Source: Dendrophyllia cribrosa
Taxonomy: Eukaryota > Cnidaria > Anthozoa > Scleractinia > Dendrophylliidae
DNA length: 64,000 bases
Assembly: GCA_024195265.1 (NCBI GenBank)
Contig: JAJLRJ010000009.1
Location: forward strand, 7,230,997-7,294,996
Direction: 5' to 3'
Made by a program: the position numbers and the translations under genes. How positions within the stretch are numbered: position 1 is the first letter of the stretch; each line of letters begins with the position of its first letter. Shown one piece after another: positions 1 to 12,700 of the stretch. The notes beneath the pieces were generated by a model, which saw only the letters and a list, made by a program, of their open reading frames with translations, was not told where the DNA came from and did not search any database.

Positions 1-1458
1 GTTCAGCAACAAGTTCTTTTGAAACGAAAATGCTTATTAGTTATGATCAGGAGGCGAGGATGATAGTTAAAGAGCTCGTACAACAGGAGGTCGAGTTAAG
101 TGAAATCCGTCATCCGTCTACTGATTTTGTATCTTTTCTTTTTTTAGGGCGTTTCCTTGGTTATGAAGTCACCACGAAGTTGTTTAGCTGGATTTGAAAT
201 GAGTGAAAAGTGATCGACATACGCTAGCCGTTCAACAGGGTTCAATCCATTGGGAAGAATCAGAGACAGGCATAGCTGCTGTTTATGAAATCAGATCACG
301 AAGAATCGTATTTTATGACAATGATATAATTTAAAAATGTGTGGAAAAGAGTTGGAAGAATTTTTACATTGGTGTCATGAGAGTGATTGCAAGTAATTTA
401 TATCGACGAAGAGTTTTTTGCTTCGAAGGGGAAACAATTTTCGTTAATTAATATTGTAGAAAAAAAATTGATTTAGGTGTTGCTCTCTTCTCGGTTTTCA
501 AATTTCAGCTCACGAGTGAGAACAACAGTTTACTGTGTACAGTATGATATTTTCTACAGGTCTTTGTTTCAAGTAACCATATTTTCTTCTACCTAGTTTC
601 TCACGAGGTGTAATTCACATGGCTCGGTTTTTTGAAAGCTGATTGATACTAACCCAGGTCTTATAAAATTAAGCCAAGGTTCTGTTTCTACTGAATTCTA
701 TACGTTCTACTTACGTGTGAAATTAGCCACAACGAAACATGAACGAAATCCAGACAGAAATCCTCATTGGAAATATAACATTGATTTAAAGAAAATTAAA
801 CTAACTGAACACTAAATAAAAATAATTACTCAATCTAATATTAAATAAATAAATGACTTCTTTACATGCAATATAATGATTATATCAATGCGTAGTATAC
901 ACCGACTTTAAACTCAGTTTTGAAACATGTCAATGTGGATTTCTGTCATTTTTCTTGTCGTACTTACATACCATCCTATAATTAGTATTTTGAGAAAGAG
1001 AGATAGACGCAAACCTCGGATGAACAAGCGCAATGATTAGTTTCCGAAATACCGAGCCAAGAACATTATTGTTCAGACAACAGCTGGATAAAAACAAGAT
1101 AATTGAATTGAACAGTTTCTCCACATTTTTCCATATCATTTTGTAACATTGGAATGCAACTGAATAAAATATTTTCATCGACTTTGGCTTGAGTAGCAGT
1201 CATTTTTCGAGGCAATAAGGCCTGAAATGCGCGTGATAGGGGACTGATAAACAATTTCAATATTTTGGAAAATTTAATTATATGTTTGAAACTGGTCACA
1301 TACTGCATCTTGGTCTTCTCGCCTGCCTTTCTTGGTCTCCAAAATGACTGCTACCAGGCTACATTAGCCTTTTCTTATTTTGTTTTAGACTCGCTGTGAG
1401 CGAGTAGAAAGAGGAAATTAGTATTGTTTTAGGCTGAGCCTTAAACAACTGTTAAGCT
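1..1458. other. AT-rich stretch without a recognised gene
   Basis: I see no splice-compatible coding pattern, RNA gene or clear repeat here. Open frames on the minus strand around 930-1308 are short, lack motifs and overlap one another in different frames, so I do not call them. Confidence 0.5.
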
Positions 1459-1750
1459 ATGATACACGCGGGTTCAACATTTGTTGATCAGCGCATGTTG
1501 CCGACTTCTGTTCAACAAATGTTGAATAGTTTAATTATCATGCCCTGTTGAATGTTGAAATAGGCCATTCAACATGTTGAACGCTGTGAAAAAATAATGA
1601 CAGGCTCTATTCTGTTCAACTGACAAGTTGCAACTTGTTGAACGTCGTCAGTCAATCGCTTTAAAATGTTGAATGTGTTTTCTACTCATTCGACAAGTTG
1701 CAACATCGTTCAACATTTGTTGATCAACAAATGTTGAAAGATGTTGAACT
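1459..1750. repeat. Palindromic TTCAACA-rich repeat, copy 1
   Basis: Short interspersed element built from many copies of TTCAACA and its complement TGTTGAA. It opens with a TTCAACATTTGTTGATCA motif and closes with the mirrored TTGATCAACAAATGTTGAA. Related copies lie at about 14033-14262 and 20090-20363 and share an internal block containing AGAGCCTG and GTAGAAAACACATTCAACA. The mirrored ends and lack of coding fit a non-autonomous DNA transposon (MITE) with strong fold-back potential. Confidence 0.65.
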
Positions 1751-1779
1751 GATGCATAATTTACACTCGCATCAACTTG

Positions 1780-3760
1780 CTGCCCTGTCATAAACTCTCA
1801 ATTTCGCTCTCGTCCATCATTCACGGCGTCGTCAACACCGCCGACGCCGCAGGATCATTCGCTCTCGTCAACTCTCGTGCGCTCTTAATCATTAAATCTT
1901 CCTCAAAAGAGCAACATTCGTGCGTTATCACAAACTTTCATGCGCGTTAATCAACTTTTCTCTCTTTTAAACCTTCAATTCATGCGAGTGCTCTCAAATC
2001 AGCACTTAATTGCGTTATCGTAAACCCTAGTAAGCTCTCGTCAACTCTCATGAAGCAGCATTCGCTCTTGTTACCTCTTATTCTTACTTATTATTACTTT
2101 ACAAGTGCTCCTATTAACAACATCCATTCTTAGTCGTCAACTCTCGAATAAGGTCGAAAACACTCATTCAGCAGCTATATTCGTGCGCTCTCAGAACTTC
2201 CGATGAACGTCCATCAACTGTCGTGCGCTCTAATGAAATCTCGTGCGCTTTTATCCATCCGTCTTTATCGCTATTATTAACCCTAGTAAGCTGTCGTCAA
2301 CATCCAGGGAACATTCGTTCGTTTCTTTCCTCATCATGCGCTTTCTTAAACACTTTTAAGCTGTCTTTGAATCTCAGGCGTTTTCGTCGGCATTAGTTCG
2401 CTCTCATCATTTATCAATTGCTTTAAACCTCGCACGATGATGTGGACAATCAAGCTTTCTTTTCGCTGTCTCTCATTTCTACACTTGAGTTTTACGCAGT
2501 CGTTAGCTATCATGCACTGTCATTAATTGTTATCCCTTCTCCGTAATTGTCTTATTCTATCGTCAACTCTCATCCCCTCTCGTGAGTTTTCTTATGATTT
2601 TCAGTGTCGACTCTTACGGGCTCTCGGCAATTTTCTTATGCTTTTGTCATTTTTATGCGATTTCGTCAACATTTGTACGCCGTCCTCCACTTTAAGACTT
2701 GCGTCAACCTTCGTTTGCTGTTGTCGACCATAATTCACACTCGTCATTTGTTATTCGCTCTCGTCAACTCTCATGCACATTTGGACACTGTCGTCAACTA
2801 TCATACGCTCTCGTCTCGCATTCGCTCTCATCAACTTTCGGACACTGTGGTCAACTATCATGCGCTCTCGTTCTCATTCGTTCTCATCAACCTTCGGACA
2901 CTGTCGTTAACTATCGTGCGTTTTCGTCATCTCTCATTCCCTCTCGTCAATCTTTGTACACTGTCGTCAACTGTAATGCGCTTTCACCATCTCTCATTCG
3001 TTGTCATCAATCTTCGGACACTGTTGTCAACTAACATGCGCTCTCGTAATTTCTCATTCGTTCTCGTCAACCCGCTTACTATCCGCTATGCGCTCTGGTC
3101 AACCCATTACTCTTTCGTCAACCGTCGTGCATTCTAGATCTAGTCATCTCAGTGTACGCTCTCGTCGACTATTTTCCACTCTCGTCAACCCCAGTGCGCT
3201 TTCATCAAGTATTATATGCACGGCACCAACCCTCTCTTTATCTCTCACTACACGGTTGTCTCTTCAAGTATTGTAAGTTGTCGTAATTTCTAATGCCTTT
3301 ACAAACGATCTCATCAATAATATGTGCTCTCTTCAACCGTAGTCACTCACAGTGTCTTCATCAACTCTCGTACCCTCTCACCAATCCTTGTGCGCTGTCT
3401 TCAATTCACATGCACATGGTTTTTCCTGCTCTCACCTGTGCTCTCGTTGACGCTCACACGCTCATAAAAACTCCTATGTGCTCTTGCAACTTCGTACGTC
3501 GACTCGACTCTCGGCGGCTTTTGTCAGTCAGTTCGTACGATTTCATCAGTAATCATGCGCTCCCATCATTTCAAATATGCCCACTCGTCAACCTGCGTAC
3601 GCTCTCATCAACTTCGCGCTCTCGTCGGCCCTCGTAGGCTCTTAAGTAAACTCTCATGCCCTGCCGTCTACCTTGGTACGCTGTCGTAGACTTTCTAGCC
3701 TTCTCGTCAAACTTTATTGATTTCGTCAGCCTATGTTCATTGACCATAAATATCGCATCA
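1780..3760. repeat. Degenerate satellite of TCGTCAACTCTCATGCGCTC-like units
   Basis: About 2 kb is made of a diverged tandem array whose core reads roughly TCGTCAACTCTCGTGCGCTC. Between about 2770 and 3070 a higher-order unit is visible: GGACACTG (once GTACACTG) recurs at 2783, 2840, 2896, 2956 and 3016, a spacing of 56-60 bp. Open frames across it are low-complexity (Ser/Leu/Arg/His-rich) products of the repeat and are not called as genes. Confidence 0.75.
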
Positions 3761-6400
3761 ACTTCCGCGCGTTCTGGTGTGCACAGAAATTACCTTGTTT
3801 TTATTGTATATAAGAACTCATTGAAATGAGTATATAAATTCTGCCCCTCATGCTTGCCCAAGACTGGGCAAGCATAATTCACCTCGAGATCAACGTCCGC
3901 CCCCTCGGTTGCCAAGAAAGAACAGCAAAAACTTGAAAATGCTCTTCATCACCCATGGGCTTCTTCCAGAAAATTAGCTGCATATCTTAGGACCAGGAAC
4001 TAAGTGGGAAGAACGCATCCCCATTGATAAACTTAAACAGTTACTTTCGTTCCTCTACAATTTCTTCTTTAGATAAGATTCAGCCTATCTCATCGCAGTA
4101 CAGTTTTAACGTAGCCATGATTGGGCGTCTCTGCGAAACTGACTGCAAGCGCAACGTGTATCACTTAATTATAAACACCGTTGCTCATTAAAACATAATC
4201 TTTCTCACCTTCATGTCAATTGTTACTATACATATAACCAAACATTCGGCCCGTTTCGCATTTAAACATATGCTTTGTTTCATTAGTTGTCATTGTTATA
4301 AAATAACTTATGGCTGCGATAGGTACGTACCCTTATCAGCGATTTATGCGTACAATAGAACCTGGTTAGTCGATTTGTTTTTTCTGTATCCGTGTTCCAC
4401 ATGTTTTTTTCGTTCCAGAGATGTTTCATGCACAAAACAATGGCGATCTATGTTTTCACGCACAGTTTTACAATACTTTTTTCACTGTGGCTGTATGCCT
4501 GGCAGCCGAGAAGGGTCTTAAATAAATAGAGTAAATGTAAGGCAGTCAGAAAGGTTTATAGAATTTCTACGAAATCACGGTCTTGTCCTTACCTCCTGAA
4601 AGTATGCTATCTTCGTTTAGAATCGCCAAGTGATTAAGAAAACGAGAGTGGCTTCGCAGATGACTAGTTTTGCATGCTTGGGCATAGAGTGAAATCGCCG
4701 TGAGTTCGACACTTAGAAAATATTGTATATTGCCGTTCTTGCAGCTGAAAACTGCAAAGTTTAAGGATTTCAACGGTTCTGCGTGGGGTTTTTACCCGAT
4801 TTAAGTAACCTTCATGACATGCAATTTACCGACCGTCAACGGACCATCTCTCTCCTTTACGGTCTGGCAGACCGTACAGATCGTTAAACTGTTTCACCCC
4901 ACACTCGGGATGGCACGTGAAAAGTCCCCTTAATGAGATAAAATTTACGGACTGTCAACAGACTGACCACCACTATTACAGTTTGTCACACCGTACAAAT
5001 CGTAACATTGCTTTGACAGACTGTATCAGTGCGTCTATATTGGACAACCCTCATATAATGAAAATATAATGCTCGTTTCCACGCGGTTTACTAATTAACG
5101 CCACTGAGTTACAAGATCACTTATAGCGAAAAGTGTTTTTAATTCGCATGTTTTTGTTCCTAAATCAAATAGACCTCTTCCTTCACTGTAGTATTCATTT
5201 CAGTAGCATGTTAAGCTTGGTTTCCTCTAGCGAACCCAAGAACCTTACGATCTAGTGGAAATCAAACGACGGAAACGGATAGTAGGCGACGGAAGCAGAA
5301 ACGGAATCGGAAGAAAAAGGAAACTTTATGATCCTTCCGATTCCGATTCCGTTGAGCTTCCAATTGCGAATGCGACTCCGTTTTTTACTTCCACTAGAAC
5401 GTAAGGCTCCTTACGCTTCCGACTCTGACTCCGCTTCCGATTTCGTAGACATGTGTGATTCTATTCGGCTGAGCGTAGTGAAAGAGAATAGAATCTTTGT
5501 CAGTTTACTCGCGGTCAGCAGTGATGTGCAAAAAAACCTTGCATGTAAGTTACTCATTTTTCTCTGGTTTATTTTAAATTAACTTGTCGCTTATGTTCTG
5601 CAGGATTTCTAGATCCTGCTTAATTTTAAATCTCTATATCTAAACAATCTTCACTAAAATAACTCAAACAGTTATAACTGATTATTATAAAAGCGGTGAA
5701 CGTTTTAAAATACGCAAACCATTGTCTTCTTGTTGATCCACCGATTCACTTTTCGGCGAAAAAAGCTGCTCGGAAGTCCCTCGTCATCTTTGACTTATTG
5801 TTTTTAAGTGTAATAACCTCGAACTTCCATAACATCGGAAAATTTAATGCTTCTTGTTTTCGACACTAATTAAAAATGAAAAACAACAACAAAAACAACA
5901 AAAACAGTACAACGCCATTCGAAGCGTTTTCTTAAACAAGTCTAAACATTCTTCGTTAGGTGCCCTTGACTAAATTCACATAAATTGTAGAAACAAGGAC
6001 ACACTTTGCTTTCAAACTTCGGTCGATGACTTGGTATAAGGGTTCCTCAGGTTCCTAAGTCTTCCATTCATTCGTGGTAAATCATTTGCGTATCAGATCA
6101 TTTTTAATGGTTCTGCGAGAAGAAACATACCAAAGATGGTGTCAAACACTGAAAGCAATAATTAATCAGAATTTTGTACCATAATATCTGTAATATGTTT
6201 TATACAGCATTTTTCAACAACACGCAAACTTTGAAGATCAAAACTCCAACGAGCTATTACACTCCCGAAATACGTGTCTCGCACAACCTCGCGAATCTCG
6301 GGGGCAGGTGCACCGCAAACGTTTAGTGACAGGGGAGGGGGGATGGAATTTCTGGTTTGGGTGGAGATGTTATTTTGAAGTTGAGACATTCTCGTTCCCA
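3761..6400. other. Intergenic, minor local repeats only
   Basis: No gene is supported. About 4810-4885 and 4930-5010 are two diverged copies of a unit containing GACCGTCAACGGACC / GACTGTCAACAGACT and CCGTACA(G/A)ATCGT. At 5275-5440 a purine-rich tract (CGGAATCGGAAG) is followed by its complement (CTTCCGATTCCG), giving a hairpin-capable repeat. A minus-strand open stretch at 4601-4755 ends in a good donor (CAGGAG|GTAAGG) but has no recognisable domain. Confidence 0.4.
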
Positions 6401-6418
6401 GTCGCTCATCACACTAGA

Positions 6419-6490
6419 TGACGTCAATAGGAGCTTTGTCGCGGTTTAGTTGCTAGGCAACTGCAGGACACCAACCCGATAATATATAAA
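6419..6490. promoter_or_regulatory. CRE + RFX X-box + TATA promoter cluster
   Basis: Three motifs sit within 72 bp: a full palindromic CRE TGACGTCA at 6419-6426, a palindromic RFX-type X-box GTTGCTAGGCAAC at 6449-6461, and TATATAAA at 6483-6490 facing the plus strand. A plus transcript would start near 6515; a possible non-coding first exon could end at a CCGG|GTAATT donor near 6607. In the other direction an ATG at 6389 lies 60 bp from the X-box, a spacing usual for ciliary X-box genes, and opens a 75-codon frame (6389-6162) that I do not recognise. The target gene is therefore open. Confidence 0.45.
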
Positions 6491-6717
6491 GGCAACCGAA
6501 GATTCCACCGCTCTAAAGCGATCCACGCGCGACATAACACGGAGCGAGCAACAGTATTGTCACGACGTTTTTACAGACTGGACTATTTTAAGATTCCCTT
6601 TTGCCGGGTAATTGATTAATATCTGTTTGCTCTCATCATAAATAATGCGATAATTAGAATATAAGATCAGTAGGATGATGTCCTTATCAAGACCTAAGAT
6701 TGTTCCTTATCTAGGTC

Positions 6718-9700
6718 TTATCTGTCCATGAACCTCAATTCTATGATCTCTGCTTCTGCATTCCGTTTCTCAACTGGATACAAAACCTCATCGCAAACGG
6801 TCGAATTGGCCGGTAGGAATCCAAACGTTCGGGAAATTTGAACTAAAAATAAATAGGTCTGTGAATACATCTTGCCATTGACAGGGAGTTGCACGCTCCG
6901 GGTTATGGGCCCCTGGCCTAAACTACCTTTCACATCTTCAAAATTTGTTTGACAAAATGTTTGTATTTAAACTTTCGTCTTTGTAACACGCGTTTTCTGA
7001 TGTCGCTTTAAAACCTTTATTGAACAAGCTGGTTTGTTTCCACAGCTGAATCAGTTATTATTCTCGTTCGTTAATGGACTGGTTGATAGACCTCGCCCTT
7101 GACCATTAGGCCGCGGCCTCGCGCTACTTTAATTCCTGACGGACGATCGCTACGATGAGGGTTGGTGTTTCATATTGAAAGGAGCAGCAGTGTCAATGAC
7201 ATAACATCGTTTGAATAACGAAATAAACCAACCAGGCTGACTTAATATAGAATATTTCAATAGCAAAGCAATTAGCAGGATCCGTCGTTAGACTAATTAG
7301 CCCCCCGGCTTCTATATAGGCTTCCTTATCACTACCACCCTAAACATTTTGTAGTCTATCGTCTTTTAAGTTATTATAAATTTCTAGTGTATTGTATTGT
7401 TATTATTATTATTATTATTATTATATTTTTAATGTGGTTAATGGCAAAATAAAATGAATGAATGAATGAATGAATGATTAGCCATCACAAAGTATTTCAT
7501 TTTTTCCCATATATTCACTTTCCTTACGACACTACCTTTTATCATGTCCGTGAACTTGCACCTGCCACTGGAGCACTGCCAGTTTGAGTTGCTACACGTG
7601 CTGCATGAAAAGAAAATTGTTTAGAAAGTATGAATGCTTTGACATTGAGTACAATCTTGATAATTCGAAGCGAAACGTTACCCCTTTTCTTCGCTTGAAG
7701 GAACTATGTCATGGAGATTTAAACGTTTTGGGTCGAAACTCCCCTTAATTAAAACTATGTACCTTTGTCAAACACGAAATGCTCACAGAACACTAGAGGA
7801 AGATTAATCAAGTGAATTGTCGAAGAGAAATAAACCATAATCAGAGTTTAATGGAGTTCCTAAAGACACAAGACGATAGAGTTGAAAAACTGTTGCAATC
7901 CCTTCCAATCCAGGCTATCTGCAACCCAAAAAAGTCACTAATTTTTGCAGAACTAGTAGATCGAATAATTTTAAACTGAAAACTGAACCATTATTGTGGG
8001 GTGTCCACTGATATAAATATGTTTGGGGCTTTTTAAAGTAACACTAGAGCTGTAGAATATAAACACGAGCTTTGACTCCACCCAACCGGGTCGGACTACA
8101 TAAACAACTTGAACCGCCATTTAGGACTGATTGGAGAAAGATGCAAGATAAACTTACCACAGTGTACATCTGTCGGGAAGCACTACAAGCTCACCATGAA
8201 AGTACTTAACTCCTTCAAAGTGGCAAACTAAATACAACAAACAGTAAACAAATTACATTCTCAGTCTTTTTCCCGTTTAGTCCAGCATTACAAACCACAG
8301 CCTAACCAACCTCTAGCGTAGTCCGCAGGGCACACAAGACAGCAACGTCCCTTCATTTTAAATGGATCATCGCACTGCGGTCTGGGACAGCCAACTGATG
8401 AGCAGTTGCCAGTCTGGATATCTCCGCACAGGCAGTGAGCACACTCACTGAGGCTCCAGATTGCACCTTTGTTGTACACCTCATCTGACAGTGGATCTAC
8501 GCATTTTGGCCACTCTGTTGAAAATATGTAACATACTGTAAAAATTCTGATCATAAGCCCTGGGCTTATGCAACTTCGTAAGGGGTTTTCGGCGGGTTTT
8601 TAAGCGGAGAAGCTAATATCTGCGGGAGCAGGGATGGTGCAGTATTGAGAGCGCGCGCCTCCCACCAATGTGGCCCGGTTCGATTCCCAAACTCGACGTC
8701 ATATGTGGGTTGAGTTTGTTGTTAGTTCTCATCCTTGCTCCGAGGGTTTTTCTCCGGGTATTCCAGTTTTTCCTCCCTCCTCAAAAACTAACATGTCTAA
8801 ATTCCAATTCGACCAGGAATTGCAATAGGGCCACCCTAATCAACCTAGAGTTAGCTTGGTGTCACCCTCTTAAAAAATTGTTATTTGTTTATTTATGTAT
8901 GTATAAGCGGCATAAAAGAACCGTTTAGGAATGAGCTGATGAGAAATAAGCTGAGAAAAGATAAACTTTCCCGTTGGCTGAGACCAACATACATCACTAT
9001 ATACGTTTTCTATTTACTGCATCTTTATAATGACAGATACACGAACAAAGCCCTTTGAATCTTTGATGCTGCGCAAAGTTGGAGCCTGTTGAACTGAGAT
9101 GTTCTGCATACCAGCTTATAATAACTGTTATACTACTATTAATACTACAGAAAAACATTGAACAGTTACGTTAATATTTGATGAGATAAAAATAAAGCTT
9201 TAATTAGACGTATTGTTCCGCACTCTACATGACTTATACTTTTCTTTTTTTTCTATTTGAAGTAGCCTGCGAACAGAACTTCTGGTTGGGGATAGGGAGA
9301 AGGCCAGGAGGGGGAACTGGTGAGAGGGGAAAAAGGAAGGCCTTCCCCTCCCCCTTCCTCTTTTCCACGTATTCCATCGGCTCGCTTCGGTCGCTCCCGA
9401 TCTTTCTTTTCCTTTCACGACCTTTCTTTTCGCCCTATCCCCAACCAGAAAACCTGTTCACATGCTATATTTGAAGTTGTACAGTGTTCTGTGAAAGTGT
9501 TTATAAACAAGGAAAATTACAGGTGGCGGGGGACTTATAACCGCAATATTTTTACAGGTAGATCGGCCTATGAGTGGGGGATGGGGGAGGGAGCTTATAA
9601 CTGTAGTTCTTCTAAAGGGGCTATGCCATGAGTATTTGACTGATTTTTATCAAAACTATGCTGAAATTACTGATACGTATATTCAATCAATGTGTGCTTG

Positions 9701-12700
9701 AACCTAATAAAGAAGATGTAAAGTGAATTCTTAAGGGAACGAACCACAGTAATTTTTGATCGATCGTGTTTTTAACTGACACGGGGAAACAACTTGAAGA
9801 ATTTAGCCTAAACTTTTGAAGTTGCATGCAGTCTATTTCCATCCTGCCCATCCGCCGCTAAAATCACACATGAATTAAGTTTCACATGCACCAATATAGT
9901 AACTGACCACTTTTAATAAATTTCCTTAACTCGATTCCATACAAAAAAAATCATATATATTTTGGCTTTTTAAAGTGATAATACAATCTAGGGACATACC
10001 GAGCCCCTTTAACAACGACTACAGAAGCTAGTTACTACCGGTTAGTTTGTACAAACGTTCTATTTTTCACTGTAAGCTAGAGCCTTACCCACAAAGGGTC
10101 CTTTCAAAATTTGCTGCGAGAAACGTCACGAGCCGAACAGTCACGTGACTTTTATATAGCAGTCCCTTGGGATCTTACCATTAAGAGGAACCATTGGATT
10201 TTGGTCGTCATGCTGGCACATCCATCCTCCTACCTCGTTACATTTACTGCAATGAAAGAGAAAAAGAAGCAGTGATCAGAGCTGCGTGCAGAAAAAGAAG
10301 CTAAAAGCAGTGATCAGAGATATGGTGCAGAACAGTGGCGGATCCAGGGGGAGGGTCATCAAGACCCCCCCCCCCCCCCCCCCCCCCCTCCCCATTAGAT
10401 CTCTGGTTTTCGTTTTTACTGCTTGTTTGACATAGAAATGCTTGCATTGACGGGATCGTATATCACTATTCAACTCGTTGATTTTTTTTTCAATGAAACA
10501 CGCATTGAATTTTGCCACTAAACTAAACTGCGACAGGGGGGTGGGGAGTGTTTTCGAAATCAACGTTTGGACCCCCCAATAAAAAATTCCTGGATCCGCC
10601 TCTGCAGAAAAAGAAGCAGTGATCATCATGCCTGTCAGCCTGCTTCAACAGTTAAGATTGTAAGTCCGGGAGCAGCTAAAAATCGGCGCGCGAACGAGCG
10701 GGGAAAATGAGGGGAGAGAGTAGAGAGGCGCATCTATCGTCCTCCGTCAGCACTTGCAATATTTTTCCTTCGCGCGCTGCCTATCCTTCGCTCCCCACTA
10801 TCTGAACGCTTGGAACAGGCTACCCACTATCTGAACGCTTGGAACAGGCTACATGCGTGTTTGATCAGTTTGTAGCTAAATTCGTGAATTTCAATCTGCT
10901 CACCAGAGAGAACGATGATCTTCTAGCACGATGATTTCGTTTTGAAAGAACTTCTTTCCGTTGTATTTGCACGCTAAAGAGCAATAGGAGAAAACAGTGT
11001 TATGTGTATTGACCAATACTCATGTTACGACAACTAAAGCCACTGATCATAACCATTACAATCTCAGGTCTGAATGCCGTAGCTACCCCCTACCAACAAG
11101 AAATGACCGATTTAAGAACTTTGTAAAAGTAAAATATCAACCATGATTGTAGTTTAATAGTATTGTAACCTTTACACTTTGTAACATTGTGCCTTAAATT
11201 TGTAGTATATATATATGTAATCTGCCTACATTTCAGTTGTTAATGCAAAAGGCTTGAATAAACGATATTATTATTATACATTCTCCATGTGCGACCACCT
11301 CTAGATCGTAAGCGACCACTTTTCCAAAATACCAAATTTTTTCCAGTCAAATCACTATGGTGAAGCCCTCTCGGAAGCAACCACAACCACTATCAACGCT
11401 AGCTAACGCTGATGGTTTGAATTTTTCTATTGTTTTAACCTCCGGTAAGCGACCACTCGCTCATATTTCAATCCGGTTACTACAGAAGCAAATTGAATAA
11501 TGTGTCACAGTACAAGTCCAATAACACGAAATTGTTGCCCCTTGCATCAATACTTTTCTAATGTCCGTTATTAGAGGATTGATTCTGCTATGTGATTTCT
11601 ATTGACACTTAGCTGAAATAAAGTTTTTATCTATTTATTATTTTTATGATAAAATATTTGACGCTGATAGATGCTTAATTTGTACATTGAAATTGCTACA
11701 GGTTCATGTGATTCAAAGTTAAGACCGGCCTGTGGTCTGACCACTCGTATTAGCGACAACCTCTCCTAAGCGGCCATCTTCGCTTTGCATTTTGGGTAGT
11801 CGCTTACGGGAGGTTCAACTATGCTAAGAGTGCCAGGACTATTATTCCCTTCAGAGGATTTCATTAAGTGCAGTAACGCGATCTTTTCGCGAGTCACATA
11901 GCACCAAATCGTGCATAATTTCTGAGGGCATCCCACTGATGTATTCTGATCGATTCCTGGTTTCGACGTGACGTGTGGATAGTGTTTATGGTTTTACTTC
12001 TGATTGATCGAGAAAGTGGCGCGAGATTTTTTTAGCCAATCACAAAGCGTAGCAATGCAAAAACAAAGCAATTGTTTAATTACTTTCGTTACTCAATTGA
12101 AAACTGCTCTATAAATAATCTCTTTACGATGGCCAATTTACCATATCAACTCAGTTGATTAAACCTAATTTTCTTAGCGGGGTTCCCCGGTTTATCTGCC
12201 TCCTTTCTGTGGCTGAAATAGGACGAATGGTTTTAATACTAACCTTTTTTAGAGTCGGTGTCCAGGCAGAATCTGCAGCACCTTCCCTCTATACGAGCAG
12301 TTCGTTTGCAGCCAGGAACATTGCATTTTAATCCCCAGCAGTTTAGATGACCACTGGTTTTGCAGGCACATGCAGTGCACGCAAAGTCTCCTCGTATCCA
12401 GATTTCTCCAATTCGGTAGTATTTGTTTGTGACTAAGTCATAACATCGGTTTCTCCCCTCTGAAGTGAAATGAGAAAAAGGATTACGAATAGAGCAAAAT
12501 TCAAAGCTGGAGGGCTATATACGGATGAACCGCTACTTAGGTATGACTGTATTGATGCCTAGTTTTCACTAGTGGCATAACTGCATAAGCATAAACATAA
12601 GCGGTAGCATACGAATTTCCGTCAAGTGAAAAGGAACGCTGGCATAAGCATAAGATCGTGTTTTCATGATTATGTGGCCAGGAGCTCACTTTAAGCTAGT

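Noticed and set aside
2527..3637. Several overlapping plus-strand open frames of 68-177 codons
   Set aside because: They lie wholly inside the satellite, overlap in several frames and encode only repeat-derived Ser/Leu/Arg/His-rich sequence.
1780..3760. Possible CRISPR-like array
   Set aside because: Units are degenerate and contiguous, without constant-length spacers, in an animal genome.
4601..4755. Minus-strand open stretch with CAGGAG|GTAAGG donor and a GGKDKT-like end resembling a WD repeat
   Set aside because: The match to a WD40/EML unit is short, it has no ATG and no partner exon was found.
6162..6389. 75-codon minus-strand frame starting 60 bp from the X-box
   Set aside because: No domain, no clear donor and no downstream exon; kept only as part of the promoter finding.
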